Assembly: GCA_016800925.1 (NCBI GenBank)
Contig: JABCPU010000101.1
Span: forward strand, 62,001 to 126,000
Direction: 5' to 3'
Length of the DNA stretch: 64,000 bases
Origin: Suillus spraguei
Lineage: Eukaryota; Basidiomycota; Agaricomycetes; Boletales; Suillaceae
In this document: positions 35,601 through 50,680 of the stretch, piece after piece
Layout of the letters: every line of letters starts with the position of its first letter
Position numbering within the stretch: the stretch's first letter is position 1
The notes under the pieces: generated by a model
What the model was told of the DNA's origin: nothing
Databases searched by the model: none
What the model saw: the letters and a program-made list of their open reading frames with translations, nothing else
Program-made: the position numbers and the translations under genes

Positions 35601-37158
35601 CGGCTGTATCCAAGCCCTCAAATTCTAAGGCTGACATTGGCAGATGCAATTACTTTCTTGCCGTTCTTCCAGACATGACATGATCGTGAGTAGTTCGTAA
35701 GCGCGCCCATCATAATTCAGGACTGGCCTTCAGATACCGATAAACCGACCGGAAGCGTGCGCTGCTACACACGGTTTCTAGATAGTGACAGGGCAATAAG
35801 GTGAAACCTTGATATGGCGTAGGAAAACAATTAGGGGCAACTAGGGTCGTGTGATGCCTCATCCTTCACTAGTGCGCTGAGTTTGAATCAGTATGGGTGT
35901 TATGTGATGGGGTTCACTGCTTACCAGTAAGCAAAGGTGATCAAATCTCCGACGTGGAGATAAGGGATACCGCCATCAGCAGCATCAGCTCACTTTTTTT
36001 TTTTTACGAGCAGCTTAAACTCCACTGCATCAGCACACAACGGGTCAATTTGGCCTAGTCATCCACGTCACATATAGAATTTCCAGTGCGTGGTCGCCAA
36101 AAAGGGGAACAAGTTGTGACAAGGTTGTCAGTGATAGCATGGAAACCATGGAATGGGTTGTAGCTTCTTGCGTCTTGTCCGAAATGCCCGGCGTTTAAAT
36201 TCATGCCCGAAATTATGAGTAGTGGCGAAGCTTGGTGAAGGCGCCCGTAGTGACACCAAGTTCACAAAAACAACGTCGATAAGCTCCTCGTGAGATTGTC
36301 CGCGTCCATGGTGACGACTTCTCGGAAGCTGAAAGCAAGATTGAGTACATACACTTGATGATAAAACCAGTGATTGAAATACCAGAACGCCAGTCATTTA
36401 CGTACCACATTTGAATGTGTCCAAGTTATGTCAGAGCATTGACAAATTCAAAACTCTGTGAGGACTTGAAAACACCCAATCATTAGTACACCAGCGTGTC
36501 CGAGAGGCTATCGTGACATAGAGCTAGTAGTCTCGTCGGTTACTGTGATGTCATTAGCACTCATCCAAGGCTCAAACAATACAAACGCTTGCAATGCATG
36601 CACCGCGCTCTTTTCATAGTAGATTGTAAACCTGTATATCGCATAGGTTTATACATCAGATCGAGTATTATATACATGATGGATAAATCAGTGAATCGAT
36701 TGATATTCAGAATACGAGTCATCCACGTACCGCCTTTGAATGTTTCCGATTGACCAGCAAGTCTGAAATACACAGCCCGCATGATCTGGTTCCAGTGCAA
36801 GTGCTAGTACTGTGACACGGTATCAGTGTCTGACCAAGCTGTGTCACATCCACTTCAAGGGTTAAAGACGCTATCGATGACACTCATCCCAGATCCCAGA
36901 CAAGACAAGATTGCATGGATCATTTTGCATTTCTTTCTTAACAGGGGATGAGATGTTTGTCGATGTGTAATATCGTTGCAGCAAAACAGTACCAGGAACT
37001 TGGCGGGGTGGGATATCATAGGTTGCTCTTAAGTGGTACATTGACACTTAGTAAGCTCTTTGGTTGGGTGTGGCTGTGCACCACACCAAGTTAGTCAGTT
37101 GCCACAACGGGAGTCCAACTCTTTAAATTCTCCTCCATTACATAGGATAGCCCTGGAC
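35601..37158. other. Gene-free stretch with a degenerate direct repeat
   Basis: Two minus-strand segments, about 36330-36425 and 36655-36765, are diverged copies (ACATTCAAATGTGGTACGTA against ACATTCAAAGGCGGTACGTG). They once encoded a GGTWMTxxL-like stretch; the family is unknown. A run of 12 T lies at 35994-36005. The last 150 bp are the upstream region of RRP36. Confidence 0.4.
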
Positions 37159-38753
37159 ATGGCTCACCGCATCCGATCACCAGCAAACCTCCGACATCGC
37201 ACCAAACCACCAAAGCCAACCTTACGGCGTACGCAATCAAAGCCCATCTGTCGTGATGCTCCAACAGAAGACGAGCACGAGCACCATCACCTAGCATCTG
37301 AGTCTGAAGCGGAACCTGAGTCAGATGGCGGCTCGGAGAGCGTTTCTGACGAGAGTGCCGGGGATACCCAGGGCGATGAGGACGATGCGGATGTGGACGC
37401 GGGTGTGGATGCGGATGCTCCTCGGGTGGTACAGTGGGCGGACTCGCAAGATGAAGATAGCGAAGGACTCTCGGAAGAGGAATCAGACGACGAGGACACT
37501 AACGTTCTCTCCATTAAACCCTCTCGAGATCTGGTTCGCTCTCGCTTTTCTTTTGCACTGTGCAGACGTACTAATTTGCGCTCATTACTCCGAAGCGGTC
37601 TCTCGAGGACGGTACGTACGAATTCTATTTATCGTATCTATCTCCACACATCTATGACTGACATATCCTGCTTATTTTTATTTGCATCTTTAGATCTATC
37701 TTTCCTGCCTCTAGGAATGCTTCGCAAAGCCCAGCGCGCCCTCTCCCAGTCCCGTGCTCTAACTGATTCCGAATCAGAGTCAGAGTCCGAGTCCGACGCA
37801 CCATCAGAAGAAGACGCATATCCAACCGACGACGAACGCCCACAACCAACTACATCCAAAGACAAAGAACACCCAGATAAACACTCAAAACAACGTAAAG
37901 ACCTCGCCAAAAGATCTAGCAAGCACGCGTAAGCACCCACTCCCCCCGTCACGCCCGCCCCACTCATCTCGCATAGCCCCACCGAAATAACCTCCAAACG
38001 CCCTGTCACTCGTCGACGAACAGTAATCGAATCCAAAGCACCCATACCCCGAGATCCCCGCTTCTTGCACATAACGGGCAACTACGACCCGCAAAAATTC
38101 AAATCCCAATACTCATTCCTCTCCACACTCCACACCTCTGAACTCAGCACCCTCCGCTCCAACCTCAGTCTTGCGCGAAAGCTGCTTTTAAACTCCCCAA
38201 AAGACCTGCGCGCAGCACGAGAGCGAGAAGTCGGGAGACTAGAGCTTGCGGTGAAGAGGGCTGAGAGTGGTGTTAATAGGGATAAGAGGGAGAAGGTGGA
38301 GATGGAGGCGCTGGAGAGGGTTGAGAGGGAGGAGAGGGAGAAGAGGAAGAAGGGCAAGGCGGGGTGGTGGATGAAGTCGGGTGAGTGTCTTTTCTCTTTT
38401 TTTTCTTTGGTCTTCGTCTTCATCTTCGCCGACTGATGCTGATCAAAATCATCTCACATCCAGCCGAGAAAAAAGAGTTGCTGATAAAAGCTCGCTACGA
38501 CGCCATCGCATCAAGTGGAGGAAATCGCGCAGTAAAGAAAGCCATAGAAAAGAAGCAGAAGAAACAGAGTCAGAAGGAGAAGAGATCGCGTCCGTTTCCA
38601 GCTCCAGGTCGTACCCCTTCCAACCCCAAAAACACCAGCATCAATACTGGTTCCAACAACATCAATATCGGAAGTGGAAATGGACAGAAGCGCACGCGAT
38701 TTACTGTAGATGAAGAAAGAACCCAGCCCCCGAAGAAACGCAGGAAAATCTGA
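37159..38753 (+). CDS. RRP36: rRNA biogenesis protein RRP36
   Basis: Nucleolar factor needed for early 35S pre-rRNA cleavages and 40S subunit formation. Exons: 37159-37533, a 16-nt exon 37596-37611, then 37694 onward with introns at about 37929 and 38380. The N-terminal third is strongly acidic (E/D/S runs). Family blocks follow: DLSFLPLGMLRKAQRAL, APIPRDPRFLHITGNYDPQ, FKSQYSFL, SPKDLRAAREREVGRLELA, GKAGWWMKS, KKELLIKARYDAIASSGG, NRAVKKAIEKKQKKQSQKEK, ending in a basic KKRRKI. The region 37534-37595 must be an intron because its frame stops and it carries a consensus TACTAAT branch point. Frame through the 16-nt exon gives RSLEDDLSF. Confidence 0.92.
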
Positions 38754-38796
38754 ATCTAGATCCGTAGTGGCCATACATCTAATCAAAAAGTACATA

Positions 38797-38820
38797 TCAT
38801 TGTCATTGTCATTGTCATTG
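38797..38820 (+). repeat. TCATTG microsatellite, four units
   Basis: Four perfect tandem copies of TCATTG lie 44 bp after the RRP36 stop, probably in its 3' UTR. Confidence 0.85.
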
Positions 38821-39103
38821 ATTCGATCCATTAAATCCTCGAATGATGGGATACAATGGGACGTGGATGGGGAGTATTATGTCGACTGTTTATTGTGTAA
38901 GGTAATGCCACAGTGGTCGTTCTTGTCTCCTTGTTGCTCCTTTCGTCAATTTCGTCAAAGGTATCAATCGTGTGCGTAGGGCTTTGATCCAAATGCGCGT
39001 CAAAAATGAAAAGCAAAATCGTGGAAATGTGGAAAGAAAACGGAGGATGATGGGTGGGAACCGAACGATGATGATGAGGTATGTATGTATAAAGTACAAC
39101 AGA

Positions 39104-41487
39104 CTACCTACAAGATTCTAGATCAGAAAAAACAGACGTTGAAAATTCCTCCTGTTCATAAAGTGGAAGATATACTCCCAGATGGATATGCGCCAACCTT
39201 GAGAGTCGTTCTGAGAGTAAGCGGATCTCATCTGCGAGAGGCTCCATGCCCGAGGATAACGCAGAAGAAGGGGCGAGGGATTTCAAGTTTAATGACTTGC
39301 CTAGGCTAGTGTTCGCACCCATGCCAGAATCGCGTGAAGAAGCAGAAGGAAAAGTGAGCGCCACGACTTGATTAAACACAACATCGCGGATCCTCTTGCG
39401 CAGCAGCGTGCTCAGCGGCGAGTTGGGACGCATATTCGTATCGGACCAGCGCTCGGCCAGCTTCAGTATGCGCTCGTCTGGTGCGGAAGCGAATACCCTT
39501 GATTGGGGTTGAGGATCCGACCCTGTTTCTGGGTTCTGCGTCCGTGGGTAACTCGACAAAGGTGTGGAAGACGAACGAGCCTCCTTCGCGCGCATAGCGA
39601 TCTGCAAAACAATATCCTCTCTAACCTTTGCCCATCTCTCACCATCGGCATCTCCTTTCACCTGCGTAAAGCAATGTCCAAGATGCCCCGAAGAAATATC
39701 TCGAATTTCCTTTTTAAGCGAAGCGAGTTGGGCATCGGTGACAGCCACCTTCAAACTCGGATCGCCGCAAGAGTTAGGGTCGGGATCGCTAAATGCCAAC
39801 TGCCGAAACAAAAGAAGGAACATATACATAGCAGTAGCGTCCGCCGCTTCGCCTGATAACACCAATAGGCGCGCACCATCCAGATACGTGGTTTCGGGGT
39901 ATAATGGGAGATATGGTATACTCGATTTCGACATGCGTTCGCGTTGAGAGGAGTGGGAATGCGGAACGGGCGTGGGGGATGGACCACAAGGGGGTTCAAA
40001 AACGAGGTCCGTGAGTGCTTTGAGCACGCTTAGGTATATTTGCTGTGTTTGTGGGAGTTGGCGATAATTTAGAGTTATGGTGTTGGAAGGGTGGGACGGA
40101 TGGGGAAGTAAAAGTGGAATTGGGTGGGACGAAGACATGAGGTGGTGGTATGCCGTTCGTATCCATTTCCGGGTGAGGTCGAGTGAGGCACCTGCCCCCT
40201 TTCGGGCTTTGAACGCCTTGAGCTCGTATTGACCCGCGGTTTCTATGAGGAATGGGCGGAGGGTTTGTAATTGATGGTTGGCAATATCCTAAAGCAGAAG
40301 GCCTTCAGGACACGGAATAAAGACGACTGGGAGAGACTTACCAGTTTCATGAGTTCCAATATATCGAGGCACACACGAACGGCCTTGACCGCGTCCGCTT
40401 TACTGCCACCACAGCCTGGGGCGCAAGTTTTTGCTGCTTCTACCATAGCGTCGACAAGACGATCACGCATGGGGGCACAGTGACTTTTGAGAGTCTGACC
40501 AATGACGATGAAGAGTCCTGATGGATCGAACAGTTCATGCTGAAGCTCTTGCTGAATAAGCTCCGGATCAAAGAGGGATCTCAGATGGGCGGCCTGAGCT
40601 GCGTGTTGCTCGATTTGCGTCTGGAGAGTTGCAGGATTGGCGTAGGTGCCACATATGCTTGTAAGGGGTTGTATGACAAAAAGCAAGACTTGAAGAAATT
40701 CAGTGAGGAGGGGACGAATGCGAGAGGGCATGCGGAGAGTGAGTGCTCTGAGCGGGGAGCAGTAGGTGAGGCTAGGTACTTGAGGTATAGGGCCTTGGGC
40801 GCAAACGCAGAGGAGGTCGTGGGGTTTCCATTGAAGATCAAAGGAAACGCAGGTGCAGCCTGTTTGAAGTTCTTGTGCGATAGCGGACCAATATTTGTCT
40901 GATAGATCGCGTTTACGTCGACCAGATGTGGGACGAAACTGGAGACCGGCGTCAAAGAGAAGATCATGTCCTGTGAGATATTAGATATCATAGTAGTTTG
41001 ACTGATATAAAAACTGACGAAGTTGTGGATTACGGAGGATAGAGTCTAGATCAAGTTCTTTGAGGGTCTGCCTATTTATGAGGGGATGCATTGCTGGAAT
41101 ATGGGGTGATGAAAGGTCTACTGGTGGGTGAACGGGTAGAGGTGAACAATCGATAGCAGTACAATGAGGGTCAGGGCGTGATTTGAAGGAACGCCAGGGA
41201 GTGAGAGGCGATGAAGGAGTTCTAGTAGCTGAACGCCTATGATTTTTAAAAGGTTGTAGATTATGAGTATCGACTCTTGGACGCTTTGGAGAAGGTTCTG
41301 ATGGCCATACAGCACGAGCGGCATCTGTTGAGATTGAAGGTGGGGGTTGACGAGGAGCATAAGTTGAATCTAGTATCATAGTAGAGTCATCGTTTGAACT
41401 GGATTTTGAATCTGATATCTGCTCATCCTCGTTGTCGTTCTTGAGTTTTCGTTTCCTGCAGTTGAGTTGATGAGTGAAATCGCTCAT
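39104..41487 (-). CDS. SOK1: TCP11/SOK1 family protein
   Basis: T-complex-11 domain protein; yeast Sok1 is a suppressor linked to cAMP-PKA signalling, and the biochemical role is unsettled. Three exons. The N-terminal 130 residues (MSDFTHQLNCRKRKL, later SPKRPRVD and Ser/Pro-rich stretches) look disordered with an NLS. The domain starts HPLINRQTLKELDLDSIL, crosses an intron into RHDLLFDAGLQFRPTSG (the family signature), then GCTCVSFD, SRIRPLLTEFLQVLL, SLFDPELIQQELQHELFD, RDRLVDAMVEA, DILELMKL, and after the last intron DIANHQLQTLRPFLIET. The large C-terminal exon (39104-40138 region) completes the helical domain with SGHLGHCFTQVKGD and LRKRIRDVVFNQV. No break was found. Confidence 0.85.
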
Positions 41488-41882
41488 GCTGGTGGGACGA
41501 GATAAAAAGGGAGACGACTCATTGAAAAATGATGGGTTTCGTTATATAAAGGCAACTCAGGGCGAACACATGCACAACTGACGTACACCGCGAGTTTCAA
41601 TACTTGGCTGCCAACTGCAGTTTAACCACGCTAGTTGATCCTTCACAGGAACGTGTCACATTGAAATTCTCAACATACAAATTACACGCTAGCTCACTCC
41701 AAAACTCGTGCTATCATCATTCCGCACACCACGGATACATCCCTGCCTCGTTCCTTCTCATAATATGTCAGTAGTGGAAAATTAGTCGATCCTTGCGGTC
41801 TTTTGTTTCCCAAGAGGAGACCGTATCACATGAAGATTCACTTAACAAGTCGACGCTATCATGACCACCCTACCGGTCATCG

Positions 41883-43961
<2,079 letters not shown>

Positions 43962-44575
43962 GATGCACAGGCGAGGCGAGGCGTTGTCGGGCGCAGGAGA
44001 CTGCGTGCGGATCCAGTGTAAGTACTAAGCAGGTTGCTGCAAACCGACTTTCCCACGCCTCCCATATTAAGATCACAACACGCCCCGTATAAAAAGTACA
44101 TTTCAGCTAAGTAAGGGATATGATCTACATGCGACTTAATCCTGCGTATAGGTAGTACACTGTACAACGTTTTAATCACTCGGTAATTGCGCAAGAGAGG
44201 AGCTCCGAGACGCGAGTGGCTGCCACATTTACTTGCATGCTTTCCGAAGACCTGTGACAAAGTCAGCTATTTGAAGGAAGAAAGGGGAAATGATTCCAAA
44301 ACTGCACCATTCTGTTTCGAGAAGTAGTTCTTCTACTGCTTCATCTGCCTCCCAGCCGAGGTCCCTGCTTTGTGTGAACGTGTAGAGGTACTCAGCCGTA
44401 CTTGTCCGGATCTAAACCACGGTCAGTATCATCTACCCATGATATAAAAATACGACCTTTGGATAAGGGTGAGAAAGGAAGTCAACGATTCGTTCCGAGG
44501 ATGATTTTGAAACCGAGGAAAAGACCAAGAGATTTACGACGCTACATATTGCTCAGTCGAGGTGTTATCGTGCGG
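43962..44575. other. Upstream region of VMA2 and 3' flank of TBCD
   Basis: No separate gene. A frame extends from 44260 into the VMA2 start region on the minus strand, but it lacks family similarity. Confidence 0.45.
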
Positions 44576-47500
44576 TTAATCAACCCACATTTTCATGGAC
44601 TCTTGTACTCGCTGTACATTTTTCAATCGCAGGATATTTCTTGTAGCGATGTTCAATAATTTCTCCAGTCTAGAAGCTTCATTAGTTCAATTCAATTGAG
44701 ATAGGAAAAGAAGGCGACTTTGATGGGCCATTGTCAACGCTAGACAGGTGAGACAACACGTCCGCCTCCAAAAGCATATTAAATATTTGCAAGATAGGGA
44801 CCACCACTGCATTTGACGTCGTTCTCCCTTGTGCAAACTCAATGAGGTCGTCACACAACTCGAACAAACTATAGTCAGAATCCCCGGGGGGCAATGGAAG
44901 GCCCTGCGCGAAGGAAACCAGACTTGAAGATACTGGGCGATGCTAGTGACGTCATCAGAGACGCGAAACAAAAATGTCAAGGAGACAGACCGTGCTTCCG
45001 GTTCTAGCTCCTACACTATGTATAAGACCCATCAGTAGTGGTTGTCTGTACTCCTGTACGCGGAGCAGTTCTACTGCTTTAGGAAATAGCCATTCTCCAA
45101 CACTCCAGCTGGTCATAGCGTCGGAGGCATCACTATTCGGGGTGAGATAGGTGCGATTAACACAGTCGATAGTGACCCACTTCAGAAATAGCTTCATCAT
45201 GAGTTGTGAGCCTTTGATACCCCATTCCTCTTGATGAGGAACGCTTGGGAGAGGGATGCGAAACAATCGCAATAAACAGTGTCCCGCGATTTGACGTACG
45301 TTGTCCAGTCTTTCGACGCCCTGACGAAGGATTCTGGCGATCACACTGTGATACCTCTGCGCAGGCAAGTAACTCGCAAATTCAGGCATGCTTCCTGAAA
45401 CACGAAACAGATCTTCAAAAATAGATGCAAGACCTTGAATGCACGCCATCCGTACCCACGAGCCAATGTCACCACGCTCGTCCATCGTGTAATCATCCAG
45501 TCCGCTGTCAAGGGCATCAAGGACTCCACACATACTTTCTGCAATTAGATCTAAGGAAAGATGTTTCATTTACATTCACGGAACAGAAAATAAAAACACG
45601 AACATTCGGTGAGGCGAGGCAGTACATTTGCGATGATCTTGGGTAATGCTTGAAAGCAACTTCGGCGTGCTTCAACGCTTGACATTCTTCCGGAGGACTG
45701 CGATCACCACTTCAATCGGCATAAAACCCTGAACTAGGGAAAATCTTACATTGGAATCGACACTATCCAACAAGCACTTGACTACCTCGGAGAAACCATG
45801 CGGATGCGCGTTGTAATTGAGAACCCCTAGAGTATAGCCAAGACTTTGCTGCAAGGACTGAGGGCCACGGCGAAAGTCCTTGATTAATGTGCTGAGGGGA
45901 ACCAGTCATTTAATATGCTGGAAAATAGCGTCAATTAATCTTATCTGTGCACATCTGGCGAACAATCTGTCAAGGAACTTGTTGTGGCCATGGCGGAGGC
46001 AGCGGCCTGCTGGACGGAAGAGCTTTTATGCCGCAGTCCCTGGTCTACGATCCTTTTCCAATGGGGCACTGATGACTTTTCTTGAAGCTCAACCTCCTGT
46101 AGTGTCAAGCTGCTTGCAATGAGATCGCACGCTGCCGCAAGTACTAGGCCGTTTCGTGAGGCCATAACGGCATCTTGGGAAACAATCGCAATAAAGGCAA
46201 ATATCTGGCGGACAATCAACACCAAGGACGCGATGAGAATGTTATCCGCACCTTTTGTCGATTGCTTGAATTTTCTTCACTCTCCTGAGCCCGGTACGCT
46301 TCAGAGATACCTGTCAATGCTACAAGTGCTCCATGCACATCAGATGCATCAACGGAGTGTAACAATCCCGCCTAAAACGAAATAAGAAATATCCTTCATC
46401 GGATAGGCAGTCTCCTCACTATCTTCGAAGTACACTCTAGCCCTAGTGTCTTCAAGTCGAGCTCGCATATCCGTCGCAAGGCTTGAGCACCCAACTCCCT
46501 CATCGCAACATCCCAGTGACGCAAAGTGATCGAAATGATGTGATCGATCAGATATGATCTATACTCCAGGTGCCTAGCATGGTTCATTGAACCGGCGGTT
46601 CTTCGTTGTGAAAGGGCTACTTACTCAGCGACCTGTGGAGCAGCAACAGTGAATGCGTTCCGTCGCACGCTGACTGCATAGAAGTCAGTTTTCCTAAGGA
46701 CGTCGATACCATGTGGGAACAGCGCCTGAAACACATTGCATGAACTCTCAACGTAATTTACCTGAGACAAGCACATCAACATGTACCATTCTGCCAACAT
46801 GTTCTTGGAAGGCGGCGCTAGCCGCTCTTCGAATGTGAATTTCCCTGTCGAACAACGCCACAGAAACGAGCCACTGCGCGAGTTCACGAGCATGGGGAGA
46901 GAAGGATTCCGGATCTTGTGCCCTCGCTAAAGCCCAGATCACATAGGCCGCAGCATCCCGTACGTTTGACCCAATAGAATGGGCACCCTTACGTATGTCG
47001 AAGTAGAGGGCCTAATATGCATCGTCATCACATGAAAGAAGTCAATTCATATCTGACTCTTCTCACTTTCGAGAGCCAGCCCAAGAGGCTTCCTAGTGCA
47101 GCAGTTTGAACGAGACCTCTGCGTGCCATCTCTGCTAACGCAAGAGAGGCGCCATGCCAGGTAGCCTCGGCAATGGCAGGAGTGTCATAAATACTTACGC
47201 CCGCTACAGAATGGATCGAGAAAAGACCAAGAATCGTCTCAAATACCTGAGAGGAAAAATCCGACGGAAGACGTTCTGAAAGGCGAGCAATGCCTTTGGC
47301 TGCTGACCATCGTACCACTGTGTCCTATACATTGTATAATTAAAGTTGAATTGTGCATGGCATACATAAAAATACCTTGTCCTGCAGGCTCTTGAATAAA
47401 GACTCCAAGACTGTATCGATTTCTTCAGGGACGTCGATATCCTCATCATCATCATCTACGTTTCTATGGCCAGTCTCGTTCTTGATGTCGCCATCCAAGC

Positions 47501-48689
47501 TACGGACTGCAAAATTACAGATTAAATTGTTGACCAATTTGAGATGTGAGTTAACATTACACGTTAACTTGGATCTAGATACTTTCGGAGGCATCAAGCG
47601 CAACGCGACGCGTGATAGCAGTTTTGTGCGATATTTTCGAACCAGTGTGTTGTTGGCCAAAGTAGCGTTCTGCTCTAAGGTATCTGTAATTTCCAGGAAC
47701 TGTTGCGTAAATGCTTGGAGCTGCTCGGAGGAACCAGATTTGACCAATTCACAGAGGACTTGCAATGCTCCTATAGACTACTTCAAGTGAGTCGCATTTC
47801 GGAAAGAACCAAATCATCCATCTTACCAGGATGATATCTGAAGAGCGAAAGACCGTTATCGACCACTCAACAAAAGAGAAGAATTGCTGCTTGGTATCCT
47901 TTCTTAAAGAAGTTCAAGAAATGAATGCCATTGCGTGCATTGTGCTCACCGTGCATAGAAGCGTGCCAAAAGAGAAGCCGCTCCTTCACGCTCTAAACCA
48001 GCCATGTTCAGGCGGTCTTTTCCAACGAGCTCGATCGCATTGGCTGTTTCACCAGACTGAGCGACATCATCGAATTTCTGCAAGTCGAAAGGGATCCGAC
48101 AAATGAGAGATAGCCAAAGTAGTACGGTATATCGCAGTGCCCATTGACTGAGGTCTTGTACTGGCCCTGACGGTAACCGAATGAAATCCAAGGCGATTGA
48201 GAGATCGGCAACTTCATGAGGGAAGAATCTGGCTGCTCGGAATGAATATAAGAGGAATACATCAGAAAATGCCACCGACTTATTGTCTTATACCCGCGGA
48301 ACTTGATATAGTTGTGAAGAAGATCTGCAAGGCGTTCTACACGGCTGCGAGAAGACTGAGCACCTCGTGCATTAACGCATGTCATTGCATATTTTCTAAG
48401 GCATTCCGCAACAGGAGACACGAGGCTTTCAAGGTACGGGTCCAACAGATACGATTGTTCTTGGTATTCTCCAAACTTTCTTGACCACATCAAGGCATGT
48501 CAACCCTTCATTTAACGGAAAACTTACAATCATGATTAACTTTCGACTGCAATTGAGTTCCACATCTTCCTCTCCGCGACTGGGCTCTGCGAACAAATCG
48601 ACTGCCAGCAGGGTGTTTTGAGCTGCTACGAACTCGTCATGACGCTCGAAAGCTGCGAATAATCGGGTTTCTTGAGAATCCTCATCCAT
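44576..48689 (-). CDS. TBCD: Tubulin-folding cofactor D
   Basis: HEAT-repeat chaperone that captures beta-tubulin and works with cofactors A, C and E to form alpha-beta dimers. Many exons, about 1,150 residues. It starts [20 protein letters not shown] at 48689. Family blocks: [93 protein letters not shown] followed by [108 protein letters not shown]. The final exon ends [18 protein letters not shown]. It shares a 206-bp divergent promoter region with BUD22. No lesion was recognised, although the exact joins of some central introns were not checked base by base. Confidence 0.9.
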
Positions 48690-48895
48690 CACCACCGTGT
48701 CATTGACAAAGTGAAAGCAGACTTAACATGTGAACTTCAAGTCCTTTTACGTCAGCGGTTTCAATATTGGCTAATAGGCGCCTAAAAGTCATAAGCACTT
48801 TCACAGAGATACTATGCATGAACCTGCTATATAGTCCACCGACCTCTCAATCTCATCACACGAAATCTAGCTCAGTGAATACATAACAAATATTA
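48690..48895. promoter_or_regulatory. Shared divergent promoter of TBCD and BUD22
   Basis: 206 bp between opposite start codons. A GCTATATAG element at about 48825-48833 may serve one side. Confidence 0.4.
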
Positions 48896-50409
48896 ATGTC
48901 ACCTGCGGAGGTACCAGAAAGAACGACGAAGAGAAAGAGACAACCTCAAACTGACGAGACGGTGCGCCTTACAACGGGATATCACGCCATGTTTTGCTCA
49001 TCTGCACCCTAGAACATCGGGACTAAGTTAGAGAAGAAACTGGCATGTCTCGTTCTCTAATTGGTAACATCCGAAATCTTAATTCTTGATTGTCCATCAA
49101 GCATCATGACGCAAAGGAGGTCAGGAAAGCCGCGAAAAAGGCAAAAACATTTGAGGTGCAAAAGATTCTGAAGAAAATGAAAGATGCGAGGTGTGTGGTC
49201 GGTTTCATTATTCTAGTATAGTATTTTTCTGACAATTTATTTCCCAGGCGCAAAGGCGACGACAATGCTGTCAAAGATATCGAAGCACAGTACATGGCTC
49301 TCAAGGTGAGCACATACGATGCATCCGATATACGTTCTTATTGAATAGTTTACCAGCAACTCGACCCTGGGCCCATCGCCGACTCAGCTCTGTCAACGAA
49401 AATCAAGAAAGATAAATTCCTTTCACAAGATCCCAACCTGCAAGCTGCAATGTCTAGGTCATTGTCTTCCAGCTCAATCGCATCCGCTGTACCTGGATCC
49501 GTACTAGGCGTAGTTCAAAGCAGGCTACTTAGTTCCAAGGTCCTGGCAGTTGATGTTTCTCGTATAATCGAGGGACTCCGGCGTTTACTGAACCCCGTGG
49601 AGCGAATCTACCACGCAGAAGTTGATAAAGCCGAAGTATCACCACCTCAAAAGAAGAAACAGAAGGCGCAACAAAATGAAAGCTTGCCCAAGGTTCCTCC
49701 GGTGGATATTCCTTCTGAACATGAGTCTAGAGCAGATCTTGAAGATGATGGCTGGGAGTCAGGCACGGTTAGCGACGGCGATCATTTTGTCCAAGGAGAC
49801 TCGGGGGTTGATGAAGGGCCTGATGAGGAAGACGACTCTATCTCTGACTTTGACGGTTGTAATGACCTCCCCGTCCCTCGGGAACGGCAAGTCGGGGAGA
49901 ATCAAAGGCAACGCAATCCACTTTTCTACCTTCCCTTTCGGTGGGTTTTGTTCGCGGAGACTCAGACACCGATTTTAGCGACAGCGAGGAGAAAGCAGCT
50001 GACACAGCCAAGAAGAACAGGCGTGGTCAGCGGGCACGCAGGGCGTAAGTTTCTGATTTCTTTTTTAAACAATTAAACTTAATTCTCCTTCAGAATATGG
50101 GAGAAGAAATTCGGAAGACATGCCAATCATGTGATGACGCAGAAAGCTTCTAACCCTTCCGGTATCGCGGTCGCGCGTAAAGATCAGCGGCAGCACAGGA
50201 ATGATAATCGTGATTCCGATGGCAGGCCGTTCTCTGGAGGTAGGCGGAACGCTCAAATACCAGACAAGAACAGATCCTACGCATCCGCTCGTCACATGCT
50301 TGGTAACCGTAAGGAAGAGAAATCCCTTCATCCGTCCTGGGAAGCTAAGAAGAAACAACAAAATGTCGCAATTGTGCCTGCACAGGGCACGAGAATTGTC
50401 TTCACTTAG
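48896..50409 (+). CDS. BUD22: BUD22 homologue (40S ribosome biogenesis), with an apparent 1-nt frameshift
   Basis: Nucleolar protein of small-subunit rRNA processing; human counterpart SRFBP1. Exons begin MSPAEVPERTTKRKRQ, and after introns read HHDAKEVRKAAKKAKTFEVQ, KGDDNAVKDIEAQYMALK, QLDPGPIADSALSTKIKKDK, FLSQDPNLQAAMSRS, then an acidic region. The C-terminal signature is NRRGQRARRA, then after a 50-nt intron IWEKKFGRHANHV, and LHPSWEAKKKQ before the end TRIVFT. Near 49861-49870 the frame of SISDFDGCND must shift by one base to reach PRPSGTASRGESKATQ, STFLPSLSVGFVRGDSD. An intron there would remove apparently coding residues. Without the shift the conserved C-terminus is lost. Either a real lesion or a consensus base missing beside a C run. 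Confidence 0.87.
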
Positions 50410-50680
50410 TCCTAGACGTCATGCGAACACAAAAACACGACATCATACGAAAATACCTACATAATCCAATTCGACTGGCACTACGCATGTATCAAAAAAA
50501 GCTACCCGGCTTGCCTAGAAATATGTATGACGCGTGCGTAACAAAAGAATGCCTAAGAAGCATGATGCGGGCGTAAAGAAGCGCTGTAAAACTTGTCTTG
50601 ACACATGACCAGCGAAATTTGTAGAAAGCATTTTGAAAAAAATCTAGATAGTACGGTATTCATTGCGAGACCAGAGGGAA

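Noticed and set aside
36485..36540. GTGTCCGAGAGGCT, reminiscent of a Ser/Leu tRNA D-arm
   Set aside because: No acceptor stem, anticodon stem or T-arm can be folded around it.
37287..37514. Ser-rich minus-strand frame opposite RRP36
   Set aside because: It is the mirror of the acidic GAG/GAC-rich exon; low-complexity shadow.
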